Shown here: positions 33,490 through 42,246 of the stretch, piece after piece
How the letters are laid out: every line of letters begins with the position of its first letter
How positions within the stretch are numbered: the stretch's first letter is position 1
Origin: Alphaproteobacteria bacterium
GTDB lineage: Bacteria; Myxococcota_A; UBA796; GCA-2862545
NCBI GenBank assembly: GCA_020632885.1
Contig: JACKEQ010000008.1
Location: 62,001 to 126,000, forward strand
Length of the DNA stretch: 64,000 bases
Direction: 5' to 3'
The notes under the pieces: generated by a model
What the model saw: the letters and a program-made list of their open reading frames with translations, nothing else
Told to the model about the DNA's origin: nothing
Database searches by the model: none
Made by a program: the position numbers and the translations under genes

Positions 33490-34724
33490 TCCGACGTATC
33501 GCCGTGTTGCTCGCCGGAGCCGCATGGGCCTTCCTGCTCTTCCTGTGCACCGGATGGCTCACGTTCCCGGGCGACGCCGTGTCCCAGCGCGTCGTCTACG
33601 AGGTCGGGAAGTCCTCCCGCGGGTCCTACCAGCTCGAGTTGGGCGACCTCTCGCCCTGGTGGGTCGGCATGAAGACCGACTCCGTCAAGGTCTACGGTAA
33701 GGCCGATGGCACCGGGGTCAACCCGCTCCTCGCCATCGCCACCGACGCCCGGGCCGCTGCCAGCCCCTTCAGCCTCCTCACCCGCCAGCCCTACGTGAGC
33801 GGCTCGATCACCCTCGGGACCGACGGCGAGCTCCGCTATGCCGTGGGCACGTCGATGGACGAGGCGGGCGAGAACCTCCTGCTCTCGCAGCTCAACCTGC
33901 GCGCGGACGCCTTCCCCCTCGGCGAGCTGCTCGCGCTCGTGCCCGCCTACGAGGGCGGGGCCAACGGCACCTTCGAGCTGAACACCGCCATCTCCGCGCC
34001 CGACGGCACGTCCAGCGCGGACGGTTCGGTGCTCCTGCGCGGCACGGGCCTCAGCCTGATCGACCCGATCATCGCGGAGAACAAGGTCGGCCGCGACGTC
34101 ACCATCCGCGACCTCGACCTCGAGCTCGACGTGAAGGAGGGCACCGCGAAGATCACGCGCGGGCGCATCGTCAGCGACGTGGCGAACGCCGACATCACCG
34201 GCACCATCGCCCTCGCGGCGCCCTTCGACCGCAGCACGGTCGACATCCGCATCGAGGCCGAGCTCGACCCCTCCATGGCGGGCATGGCCCTGATGCTCAA
34301 GTCGGCCGAGGTGAACGGCAAGCTGGTCTGGCGGTGTGTGGGGCGGATCAACGCGCTCCAGCGGGCCTGCACGCCCGGCGATGGCAAGGCCGCGTCCATC
34401 CGGGCCGCCGGCCGCACCCGTCCTGCCGCGACCAGCGCGGCGAACCGCCGGGCCGGCAACGCTGCCGACCGTCCCGCTGCCCAGGGCCTCTCGCCCGAGG
34501 AGCGCGAGAAGCGCCGCACCGAGCTCCAGGAGCGCCTCCGCAAGCGCCGCGAGCGCCGCAAGGCCAACCGCGATCAGCGTGAGGCCGACCGTCCCGGGCC
34601 CGGTGACGACCCGAGCCTCGAGGACGACGCCCCGCCCGACGACGATCCGATCCCCGGTCCGGACGAGGAGGACCTCCCGATCGAAGAGGACCTGCTGGAC
34701 GACGAGGAGTTCGTCGACGAATGA
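33486..34724 (+). CDS. gspN: Type II secretion protein GspN with unusual charged tail
   Basis: 412 residues. After one membrane helix (VLLAGAAWAFLLFLCTGWL) comes a beta-rich periplasmic domain with AsmA/GspN-like repeats (YQLELGDLSPWWVGMKTDSV ... NGTFELNTAISAPDGT). The last 110 residues are different: a strongly basic helix (REKRRTELQERLRKRRERRK) followed by a tail of almost only Asp, Glu and Pro. I know of no such tail in standard GspN. The operon ends here; one base separates it from the convergent channel gene. Confidence 0.8.
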   Translation: MIRRIAVLLAGAAWAFLLFLCTGWLTFPGDAVSQRVVYEVGKSSRGSYQLELGDLSPWWVGMKTDSVKVYGKADGTGVNPLLAIATDARAAASPFSLLTRQPYVSGSITLGTDGELRYAVGTSMDEAGENLLLSQLNLRADAFPLGELLALVPAYEGGANGTFELNTAISAPDGTSSADGSVLLRGTGLSLIDPIIAENKVGRDVTIRDLDLELDVKEGTAKITRGRIVSDVANADITGTIALAAPFDRSTVDIRIEAELDPSMAGMALMLKSAEVNGKLVWRCVGRINALQRACTPGDGKAASIRAAGRTRPAATSAANRRAGNAADRPAAQGLSPEEREKRRTELQERLRKRRERRKANRDQREADRPGPGDDPSLEDDAPPDDDPIPGPDEEDLPIEEDLLDDEEFVDE

Positions 34725-34725
34725 G

Positions 34726-35763
34726 TCAGGGGCGCGCGAGGGCCTCCACGGCCCTCCGCACCTCCGGACCGCCCGTGTACACGAGCTGATCACCGGCTCG
34801 CAGCACGGAAGCACCGTCCGGGCCGTCCTCCCAGGCGTCCGGACCGCGGCGGACGGCGAGGAGCTGGATGCGGGGCTCCGCGGCCTTCAGGTGGGCCACG
34901 TCCCGCCCGGCCAGCCCGGAGCCTTCGCCGATGACGGTGGACTCCACGCGCAGCCCGGCGTCCCGGTCGCGCAGCATGCGGTCCAGGTAGTCCACGGCAC
35001 CCGGTCGCACGGCCTCCGACACCATCCGCAGGCCCCCGATGCGGTTCGGCGAGATCACCCGGTCCGCCCCGGCCTTGCGGATCTTGGGCTCCATGCGCTC
35101 GTCGATGCAGCGGCTGATGATCCGCAGGTGCGGGTTGAGGATCCGTGCCGAGAGCGCGACGACGAGGTTCTCCTGGTCCACCGACAGGCAGGTGACCAGG
35201 CTGGACGCGCGGGCCACCCCGGCAGCGACGAGCACGTCGTCGTCGGTCGCGTCACCGAGCACGAGGGGCACCTCCGCACCCAGCGCATCCGTGAGGTCGC
35301 GCGCGTGGGCCGGGTCGCGCTCGATCACCGCGAACGGCCGTCGCGTGTCGAGGAGCTCGCGGCAGATCCAGGCCCCGGTGTGGCCGGCCCCGCAGACGAT
35401 GATGTGCCCCTCGAGGGCGGCGAGCTCGCGCGTCATGCGACGCCTCCAGAACATGCGGGTGGCCTGCCCGTCGACCCAGAAGGCCGTGAGCGCGGACACG
35501 AAGTTGAGGAACGACCCCACGCCGAACACCAGCAGCACGATGGTGAACACGCGGCCCGCGGGCCGGGCGTTGAGGTCGATCACCTCGCCGTAGCCGACCG
35601 TCGTGAGCGTGATCACGGTCATGTAGACGGCGTCGAGGAGCCCGTGCTGGGGCCATCCGATGACGAGGTAGCCGCCGATCCCGAGGCCCACCACGGCCAG
35701 CACGAGCGCGAAGGAGCGCGCGAGGGACCGGGTCAGATCGTCGTCGACAGGCGTGGGATCCAC
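34726..35763 (-). CDS. Potassium channel with RCK/TrkA domains
   Basis: 345 residues. Two membrane helices flank a pore loop with the selectivity filter TTVGYGE (54-60). A Rossmann RCK_N domain follows (IIVCGAGHTGAWICRELL), then a TrkA-C-type domain (IGEGSGLAGRDV ... LVYTGGPE). The layout matches MthK/Kch-type ligand-gated K+ channels that control potassium balance. GTG start; the start is the least certain part. Confidence 0.88.
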   Translation of the reverse strand: MDPTPVDDDLTRSLARSFALVLAVVGLGIGGYLVIGWPQHGLLDAVYMTVITLTTVGYGEVIDLNARPAGRVFTIVLLVFGVGSFLNFVSALTAFWVDGQATRMFWRRRMTRELAALEGHIIVCGAGHTGAWICRELLDTRRPFAVIERDPAHARDLTDALGAEVPLVLGDATDDDVLVAAGVARASSLVTCLSVDQENLVVALSARILNPHLRIISRCIDERMEPKIRKAGADRVISPNRIGGLRMVSEAVRPGAVDYLDRMLRDRDAGLRVESTVIGEGSGLAGRDVAHLKAAEPRIQLLAVRRGPDAWEDGPDGASVLRAGDQLVYTGGPEVRRAVEALARP

Positions 35764-35773
35764 GGGCTGCGGG

Positions 35774-36301
35774 CTATTCCGCGGGGGCCGCCGGTGCCTC
35801 CCGCACCCAGGGGGCCTCGCCCTCCACCTCGATGCGGTCGGGCTCGAGGAGCTTGATCCGGTCGCTGAAGAAGTAGTTGGACTTCTGGCCCATGCGCCGC
35901 TCGGTGTCGAACGGCACCTTCCGGTAGTCCATGGGCAGCAGCCGGCCCTCGATGGTCATCGTCTCGAAGGACACGAGCCGCTCGGGCTCCCGCTCGGTGC
36001 GCACGAGCACGCGGATCTCCCGCTCGTCCGTGTTGCCCGCGGGGAACAGGCCGTAGACGTAGTAGGTCTTGTCGGCGAAGAACCCGTTGCCGGCGACCTT
36101 CTGGGTGACCACCACGTCGTAGTGCGCCATGCCCTGCACGCGCACGCAGCGCGTGCCGAGCTCCAGGTCGAAGAACTCGGTGGGGGCGTACGTGTCGCAG
36201 GGCATGCCCTTCACCGTCCAGAGCAGGACGGCACCTGCGCCCGCCACCGCCGCGACGACGGTGAACGGGACGACGAACCAGAGCCAGCGGCGCCCGCTCA
36301 C
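35774..36301 (-). CDS. Unknown membrane-anchored protein
   Basis: 175 residues with one N-terminal membrane helix (WLWFVVPFTVVAAVAGAGAVLLW) and a beta-rich outer domain (TRCVRVQGMAHYDVVVTQKV ... YYVYGLFPAGNTDEREIRVLV). No catalytic motif. Its GTG overlaps the stop of the M48 protease gene (GTGA), so the two are coupled and may work together. Not recognised. Confidence 0.65.
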   Translation of the reverse strand: MSGRRWLWFVVPFTVVAAVAGAGAVLLWTVKGMPCDTYAPTEFFDLELGTRCVRVQGMAHYDVVVTQKVAGNGFFADKTYYVYGLFPAGNTDEREIRVLVRTEREPERLVSFETMTIEGRLLPMDYRKVPFDTERRMGQKSNYFFSDRIKLLEPDRIEVEGEAPWVREAPAAPAE

Positions 36302-37110
36302 TCGGTCCAGATCACCTTCTTGTAGTCCTCGTTGGCCCGCTTGTTGCGCCGGAAGCGCTTGTTGGCCTGGGGCAGCCACTCCTGGATCGTCTTGATCCGG
36401 TTCTGCGGCGAGGGGTGGGTGGAGAGGAACTCCGGCGGACGCCCGCCGATGGCGTCCATGCGCGTCCACACGTCCACGGCCTGCGCGGGCGGGTAGCCGG
36501 CGTCCGACATGTACATCAGGCCGATGATGTCGGCCTCGGTCTCGTGCGCCCGAGAGAACGGGAGGATGAGCCCGACCTCCGCGCCGAGCCCGATCGCGCC
36601 GAAGATCATGTTCTTCTGCTCGGCCGAGATCTTGGCGGACTTGTTCAGGAAGGCCTGCACGACCGTGAGGGCCCCGGCCACGCCGAGCTGCTGGGTGAGC
36701 CGCTCGGCCGAGTGGCGCGCGGTGGCGTGCCCGACCTCGTGGCCCATCACGAAGGCCATGCCGGTCTCGGTGGACAGGAAGGGGAGGATGCCCCGGTAGA
36801 AGCCGATGTAGCCGCCCGGCATGCACCACGCGTTGATCGTGGGGTCCTTGATGAGCGAGTACTCCCACGCGAACTTCTTCTCGTTCGCGACGGTGGAGAT
36901 GCGACCGCCCACGCGGTTGAGCACCTTCACGTCGTCTCCGCCCTTCTGGACGTCGGCGCTTGCCAGCGTCTCCGCGTAGCCTTCCTTGCCGAGGTTGTTC
37001 ATCACCCCGTCCGGGACGACGTTCATCTTCCGGCGCCCGGTGATCTCGTTCTTCCGGCAGCCGGTGCCGAGGATGGCGAGGATGGCGAGCGTGATGGCCG
37101 TGGTGCGCAT
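36298..37110 (-). CDS. M48-family metalloprotease lipoprotein
   Basis: 270 residues with a signal peptide and lipobox LGTGC (Cys18), so anchored on the outer or inner membrane facing the periplasm. The zinc motif HEVGH (124-128), MPGGYIGFYRGIL before it and HETEADIIGLMYM after it form the M48 (LoiP/BepA-like) signature. All catalytic residues are present. Such proteases remove misassembled outer-membrane proteins. AGGAGG precedes the ATG. It is divergent from tldD across 122 bases. Confidence 0.88.
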   Translation of the reverse strand: MRTTAITLAILAILGTGCRKNEITGRRKMNVVPDGVMNNLGKEGYAETLASADVQKGGDDVKVLNRVGGRISTVANEKKFAWEYSLIKDPTINAWCMPGGYIGFYRGILPFLSTETGMAFVMGHEVGHATARHSAERLTQQLGVAGALTVVQAFLNKSAKISAEQKNMIFGAIGLGAEVGLILPFSRAHETEADIIGLMYMSDAGYPPAQAVDVWTRMDAIGGRPPEFLSTHPSPQNRIKTIQEWLPQANKRFRRNKRANEDYKKVIWTE

Positions 37111-37232
37111 GGCGACCTCCTGGCACGTCCTAGCCCTGCACGTCCACCGTGCAAGGCCGAGGTGAGGGGAGCGACAGGCGGGGCCCCACCGGGCGGGCCG
37201 TTCCTGTTACAACACCCCGATCAGGAGCGAAC

Positions 37233-38666
37233 ATGGTCCACACCCTCACGGCCCGCGAGTGGTTCACGCAGTTCGGCATCAGCGACGAGCTGATCCGGGC
37301 CGTGCTCGCCGAGGCCACGCGCCACGGCGCCGACGACGCCGACCTCTACTTCGAGCACAGCATCAGCACGGCCGTCGGGCTCTCCGATCGCACCGTCAAC
37401 CGCGCCCACACGAGCATCGACCTCGGCATGGGCGTGCGGGTCGTGGTGGGCGACCAGGTGGGCTACGCCTACACCGAGGATCTCCGGCTCGCGTCGCTGA
37501 AGCGCGCCGCGGCCACGGCCTCCGAGATCGCCCGTCACGCCGGGCTCGCCGCGCCGGTGCGCACCACCGGTCCCCGCCTGCCGGACCACTACCCGGTGGC
37601 GCGCCACTGGGAGGACGTCGACCTCGCCGAGCGCGTGCCCCTCGTGCGCGCCTGGGAGGAGCGCGCCTTCAGCCGGGACGCCCGCGTGCAGAAGGTCCAG
37701 GTGAGCCTCTCGGACACCGACAAGCACGTGCTCATCGCGCGGGCGGACGGCGTGGTGGTGGCGGACTACCGCCCGATGACGAGCGCCTACCTCGGGGTCA
37801 CCGCCATCGACGGCGAGAAGCGCGAGGCCGGGGGCTACAACGTGGCCGCGCGGCACGACCTCTCGTACTACGACGAGGCCCGCCAGGGGCGCCTCGTGGA
37901 CCTCGCGGTGGACCGGGCCCTGCAGTCCCTCGTGGCCGAGAGCCCGCCCGCGGGCGAGATGCCGGTGGTGATGGCGGCCGGATCCTCCGGCATCCTCCTG
38001 CACGAGGCCATCGGGCACGGCATGGAGGCGGACTTCAACCGCAAGGCCATCAGCATCTACAGTGACCGCATGGACAAGCGCATCGCGCCCGACGAGGTCA
38101 CCATCGTCGACGACGGCACGCTCCCGAACGCCCGGGGGTCCATCAACTGCGACGACGAGGCCAGCCAGACCGAGCGCACGGTGCTCGTCGATCGCGGGCA
38201 CCTCCGGAGCTACCTCCACGACCGGATCAGCGCCCGCCACTACGGCGTGAGCCCCACGGGCTCGGGCCGCCGTGAGTCCTTCCGCCATCCGGTGCTCCCG
38301 CGCATGCGGTCCACGTACATGGAGAACGGGCCCCACGACCCCGAGGAGATCATCGCGAGCGTGAAGCGCGGCCTGTACTGCGAGACCTTCGCCAACGGCG
38401 CCGTCCAGATCGGCGCGGGTGACTTCGCCTTCTACGTGAAGCACGGCTACCTCATCGAGGACGGCAAGCTCACGCGGCCGGTGAAGGACGTGAACCTGAT
38501 CGGCAATGGACCCAAGGTGCTGGAGGCCATCGAGATGGTCGGGAACGACCTGACGATCGACGAAGGGGGCTGGACCTGCGGCAAGGACGGCCAGAGCGTG
38601 CCCGTCAGCCAGGGCATGCCCACGGTGAAGGTCGCGAGCCTCTCGGTCGGTGGGGGTGCCCGGTGA
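37233..38666 (+). CDS. tldD: Metalloprotease TldD
   Basis: 477 residues; the catalytic half of the TldD/TldE peptidase, which digests unfolded peptides and matures some ribosomal peptides such as microcin B17. The zinc motif HEAIGHGMEADF (His257, Glu258, His262) is complete. The N-terminal domain (DDADLYFEHSISTAVGLSDR) and C-terminal GPKVLEAIEMVGNDL are typical. AGGAG precedes the ATG. The stop overlaps tldE by GTGA. Confidence 0.93.
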   Translation: MVHTLTAREWFTQFGISDELIRAVLAEATRHGADDADLYFEHSISTAVGLSDRTVNRAHTSIDLGMGVRVVVGDQVGYAYTEDLRLASLKRAAATASEIARHAGLAAPVRTTGPRLPDHYPVARHWEDVDLAERVPLVRAWEERAFSRDARVQKVQVSLSDTDKHVLIARADGVVVADYRPMTSAYLGVTAIDGEKREAGGYNVAARHDLSYYDEARQGRLVDLAVDRALQSLVAESPPAGEMPVVMAAGSSGILLHEAIGHGMEADFNRKAISIYSDRMDKRIAPDEVTIVDDGTLPNARGSINCDDEASQTERTVLVDRGHLRSYLHDRISARHYGVSPTGSGRRESFRHPVLPRMRSTYMENGPHDPEEIIASVKRGLYCETFANGAVQIGAGDFAFYVKHGYLIEDGKLTRPVKDVNLIGNGPKVLEAIEMVGNDLTIDEGGWTCGKDGQSVPVSQGMPTVKVASLSVGGGAR

Positions 38667-39991
38667 GCCACGACGACGACATCCTCGATCTCGCCGAGCG
38701 TGTGGTCCGTTTCGCGAAGAAGCTCGGTGCGGACGAGGTCGCCTGCTCGGTGAGCGAGGGCAGCCACGTCACCATCCAGCGTCGCGGCGGGAAGGTCGAG
38801 CAGGCCACCGAGGCGAGCACGCGCGGGCTGACGGTCGCGGTGCTCTGCGACGATCGGTTCAGCTCGAACAGCACGAGCGATCTGCGGCCGGAGGCCCTCG
38901 AGTCCTTCCTGGAGCGGGCGGTGGCCTCCACGCGCTACCTCGAGGCCGAGGCGGCGCGCCGCCAGCCGGACGCCGCTCTCTGCGGCCGTGGGGTCAGCGA
39001 GGCCCAGCTCGACCAGCTCGACCCCGTCTGGGAGCGCCGCACGGCGAGCGACCGTGCGTCGTACGCCGAGGCCCTCGAGGACGCCCTCCGCGAGCTGCAC
39101 CGCGACGACGTCGTGAGCAGCGCCGTGTACGCGGCGGACGGTCACGGGCGCTCGATCCGCGTGATGTCCAACGGGTTCAGCGGTGAGGACGAGGGCGCCT
39201 GGTTCGCGGCCGGTGGCGAGATGACGCTCGTCGAGGGCGACCGTCGGCCGGAGTCCTCCGCCTACTTCGCGGCCCGCTACCTCTCGGATCTCCCGTCCAT
39301 CCCGGAGATCGCGGGCGAGGTCGACCGCCGCACGCGCGAGCGGCTCGGCGCGGGGCCCATCGCGTCCGGCACCTACACGATGCTGCTCCCGGGCCGCGCG
39401 GCCGGCCGGATCCTCGGCATGCTCGCGGGCCCGTTGTCCGGCGGGTCGCTCCAGCAGCACCGCAGCTGCCTGGAGGGCAAGCTCGGCGAGCGGATCGGCT
39501 CGGAGCGCTTCACCCTGATCGACGATCCCACCATCCCGAGGGGGCTCGGGAGCCGTCCCTGGGACGGCGACGCCATGCGGTCGCGCGTGCGCACGATCAT
39601 CGAGGAGGGCGTGCTCCGCGAGTACGACATCGGCGTCTACCACGCGCGCAAGCTCGGCGTGGAGCCCACCAGCGGCGGCCGGAGCAACTGGGTGCTGCCC
39701 ACGGGCACCCGCGGGTTCGCGGAGATCGCCGCGGATCTGCCGCAGGCCATCGAGGTCACGGGCTTCCTGGGCGGCAACAGCAACGGAGCCACGGGCGACT
39801 TCAGCCTCGGGATCCGCGGCGTGCTCTGGGAGGGCGGTCAGCCCACCCGGTCGCTCGCGGAGATGAACGTGAGCGGCAACGTGCTCCAGATCTTCCACCA
39901 GCTCGTCGAGACCGGCGACGACCCGTGGACGTTCGCGTCGGTCCGGGCGCCGACGCTGGTGTTCGAGGGCGTGCAGTTCTCGGGCACCTGA
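38663..39991 (+). CDS. tldE: TldE (PmbA) subunit of the TldD/TldE protease
   Basis: 442 residues of the same fold as TldD but without the HEXXXH zinc site, as expected for TldE/PmbA. Diagnostic stretches are KLGADEVACSVSEGSHVTIQRR, GRAAGRILGMLAGPLSGGSLQQ, SEILI-like segments in the middle and ILQIFHQLVETGDDPW near the end. It needs TldD for activity. No RiPP precursor is visible nearby. The stop shares one base with the next gene's ATG, tying protease and regulator genes into one operon. Confidence 0.9.
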   Translation: MSHDDDILDLAERVVRFAKKLGADEVACSVSEGSHVTIQRRGGKVEQATEASTRGLTVAVLCDDRFSSNSTSDLRPEALESFLERAVASTRYLEAEAARRQPDAALCGRGVSEAQLDQLDPVWERRTASDRASYAEALEDALRELHRDDVVSSAVYAADGHGRSIRVMSNGFSGEDEGAWFAAGGEMTLVEGDRRPESSAYFAARYLSDLPSIPEIAGEVDRRTRERLGAGPIASGTYTMLLPGRAAGRILGMLAGPLSGGSLQQHRSCLEGKLGERIGSERFTLIDDPTIPRGLGSRPWDGDAMRSRVRTIIEEGVLREYDIGVYHARKLGVEPTSGGRSNWVLPTGTRGFAEIAADLPQAIEVTGFLGGNSNGATGDFSLGIRGVLWEGGQPTRSLAEMNVSGNVLQIFHQLVETGDDPWTFASVRAPTLVFEGVQFSGT

Positions 39992-42246
39992 TGTTCGGCC
40001 CCGTCGTCTTCGACGCCGTGCAGGGGAGCCTCCAGGCCCCCGGTCTGCCGGAGGTGCACCTCACGCCCACGGAGGCGCAGCTCCTCGCCTACCTGGGCTC
40101 CAGGGGCGGGGAGAGCGTCGGGCGGGACGAGCTCCTGCGCGAGGTCTGGGGCTATGCGGCGTCCGCGAAGTCCCGCACCGTGGACTCCACCGTGAACCGC
40201 GTGCGCAACAAGCTGCGCGGCACCGGCATCCACATCCACACCAAGCGCGGGGAGGGCCTCCGCCTCGAGGTCGAGGCCCACGAGGCTCCGAAGCCGGTCG
40301 TCGAGGAGCCCGCCTCCGCGCCGATCGGGCGGGACGCCGACCTCGAGCGTCTCCGGGCCGACCTCGCCGTCTCCGGTGCCGTCGCGCTCGTGGGGCCTCC
40401 CGGCATCGGGAAGTCCGAGCTCGCCCGGTGGTGGTGCGAGCTCCAGGGTGGCGACACCGTCGATCTGCACGGCATCACCGAGGCCTCCGAGCTGCTCCGC
40501 GCGCTGGCCGCGGCGCTGGGGGTCGGCAGCCGGGACCCCGAGAAGGGCCTGCGCGAGCGGCTCCTCCAGCCGCGGCCCGTCGTCCTCGATGCCATCGACG
40601 CCCTCGAGCCCGCGGCGGTGTCGCGGGTCGCGGCACTCCTCCACAACGCGGTGGCGCCCGTGGTCCTCACGGCGCGCCGACCGCCGGCCATCGCTGGGCT
40701 CCGCACCCGCCTCCTCGGCGAGCTCGATGCCGTCGCCGCGGCTCGTGTGGCCGAGAGGTCCCGTGCGGCGCAGGGGCTCGCTCCGCTCGGACCCGAGCGG
40801 TGCGCCCAGCTGGTCGACCTGCTCGGTGGGCTCCCTCTGGCCCTCGTGGTGGCCAGTCCCGTCGCGGACTGGCTCGACGACCCCCGACTGGCGCTGGATC
40901 TCCGGGTGCCCGGCCCCGACGGGACGCTGGCCTCCACGTTCGACCACGCGCTGATCCGCCTCCCCGTGGATGCGCTCGAGGTGGCACACGCTCTGGCGGC
41001 GGTCCGCGCACCTCCGCCCACCCCGCGGCTCGCTGCCATGCTCGGGTGGCCGCTGGGGCGCACGGTGGTGGCCCTCTCGGCCCTGCAGACCAGCGGCTTC
41101 GCCCGTGCGGAGCGCGGCTGCGCCGTTCTGCTCCCCGCTCTCCGCGCCGTCCTCCGCGACAGCCCGAACCACCGCATGGCCGGCGACGCGGCCGGCCAGC
41201 GGGCGGTGGACCACCTCCTCGCGCTCCCCGCGGCCCTCGACGTCCTGGCACCGCTGGCCTCCGACATCGAGTCCGCCCTGGCCGGGGCCGAGGGCACCCG
41301 GCGGCTCGATCTCCTCCACCGCCACATCGACCTCCTGGCGCGGCGGGGCCCGATCGGCGACCTGACCGCCCAGGCCGAGCGCTGGACACGGTCCCTGCCG
41401 TCCGAGCTGTTCGCCGACGGGCTCGTGGAGCGGGCCAGGGCACGCCTGGCCGAGACCATCAAGGTCGATGTCGACCTGCTGGCGGGGGCGGTCGCCCATG
41501 TGGTCTCCCCGGGACGGCGCGCGGTCGCGCTGGCCATGCTCGCCCGGGCCCGTTCCTGGACGAACGATCCGCGCACTCCCGAGGCCACGGAGGCCGCCCT
41601 CGCGGCCCTGTCGCCCGACCTCCCCACGATCGATCGCATCCAGGCGTCGGGCCACCTCGCCGCGTCCCTGCAGGCCGTCGACCCCGCGCGTGCGCTCGCC
41701 GTGCTGGACGCCGCGTGGGAGCTGGCGTGGCCCCGCTACCCCTACGAGGCGCTCTCCCTCCTCCTCGTCCGCACGTTCGTCGAGCCCATGGACGCGCTGG
41801 CCCGCGAGCAGGCCCGCCACCTGCTCGGCCGGGTGCGGCCGCACCTCTGCGCCCCCGCGTGGGCCGAGGCGGAGGCGGGCATGGCGGTGGCCCTCGTCGA
41901 CGCTGGTGAGGTCGAAGCGGGATGGGAGCTCGTGCTCGACGTCCTGCCGGTGTTCGAGGCGGACCCCAGCCTCCCGGTGGCTGCGTTCCTCTCCAACCTG
42001 GCGTTGCGGCTCGTGTTCGAGCCCGAGCGCCTGGAGGTGCTCCTCCCGCACCTGCGTGGCTACAACTCGCGCGGCTTCGAGCGCTTCATCGAGGGCTTCA
42101 TCACCGGTGAGGACGGCGAGCTCCCCGAGGACTGGGCGCAGATCCGGTCGGCCCTGGTGAACGGCGACCCGCTGCCGGCGGTGGCCGACCGCCGCCTCTC
42201 CCGTGTGGGCATGGGTCTTCGCGTGGCTCTGCGGAACCGCCGATGA
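39991..42246 (+). CDS. Winged-helix STAND ATPase regulator, copy 1
   Basis: 751 residues. The N-terminal 95 form an OmpR-type winged helix (LTPTEAQLLAYLGSRGGESV ... SRTVDSTVNRVRNKLRG), with no receiver domain. A STAND/NB-ARC ATPase follows: Walker A GPPGIGKSE (from 135), Walker B VVLDAIDAL, sensor VVLTARRPP and GLPLAL. The C-terminal 350 residues are helical and TPR-like. The plan recalls AfsR-type regulators, which switch on after sensing a ligand through the repeats. Target genes are unknown. No phosphate-acceptor domain is seen. Confidence 0.78.
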   Translation: MFGPVVFDAVQGSLQAPGLPEVHLTPTEAQLLAYLGSRGGESVGRDELLREVWGYAASAKSRTVDSTVNRVRNKLRGTGIHIHTKRGEGLRLEVEAHEAPKPVVEEPASAPIGRDADLERLRADLAVSGAVALVGPPGIGKSELARWWCELQGGDTVDLHGITEASELLRALAAALGVGSRDPEKGLRERLLQPRPVVLDAIDALEPAAVSRVAALLHNAVAPVVLTARRPPAIAGLRTRLLGELDAVAAARVAERSRAAQGLAPLGPERCAQLVDLLGGLPLALVVASPVADWLDDPRLALDLRVPGPDGTLASTFDHALIRLPVDALEVAHALAAVRAPPPTPRLAAMLGWPLGRTVVALSALQTSGFARAERGCAVLLPALRAVLRDSPNHRMAGDAAGQRAVDHLLALPAALDVLAPLASDIESALAGAEGTRRLDLLHRHIDLLARRGPIGDLTAQAERWTRSLPSELFADGLVERARARLAETIKVDVDLLAGAVAHVVSPGRRAVALAMLARARSWTNDPRTPEATEAALAALSPDLPTIDRIQASGHLAASLQAVDPARALAVLDAAWELAWPRYPYEALSLLLVRTFVEPMDALAREQARHLLGRVRPHLCAPAWAEAEAGMAVALVDAGEVEAGWELVLDVLPVFEADPSLPVAAFLSNLALRLVFEPERLEVLLPHLRGYNSRGFERFIEGFITGEDGELPEDWAQIRSALVNGDPLPAVADRRLSRVGMGLRVALRNRR

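Noticed and set aside
37121..37140. Possible second sigma-54 promoter (TGGCACG...) between the M48 and tldD genes
   Set aside because: No GC occurs ten bases after the GG; the nearest is at spacing 14. The -24/-12 geometry fails.
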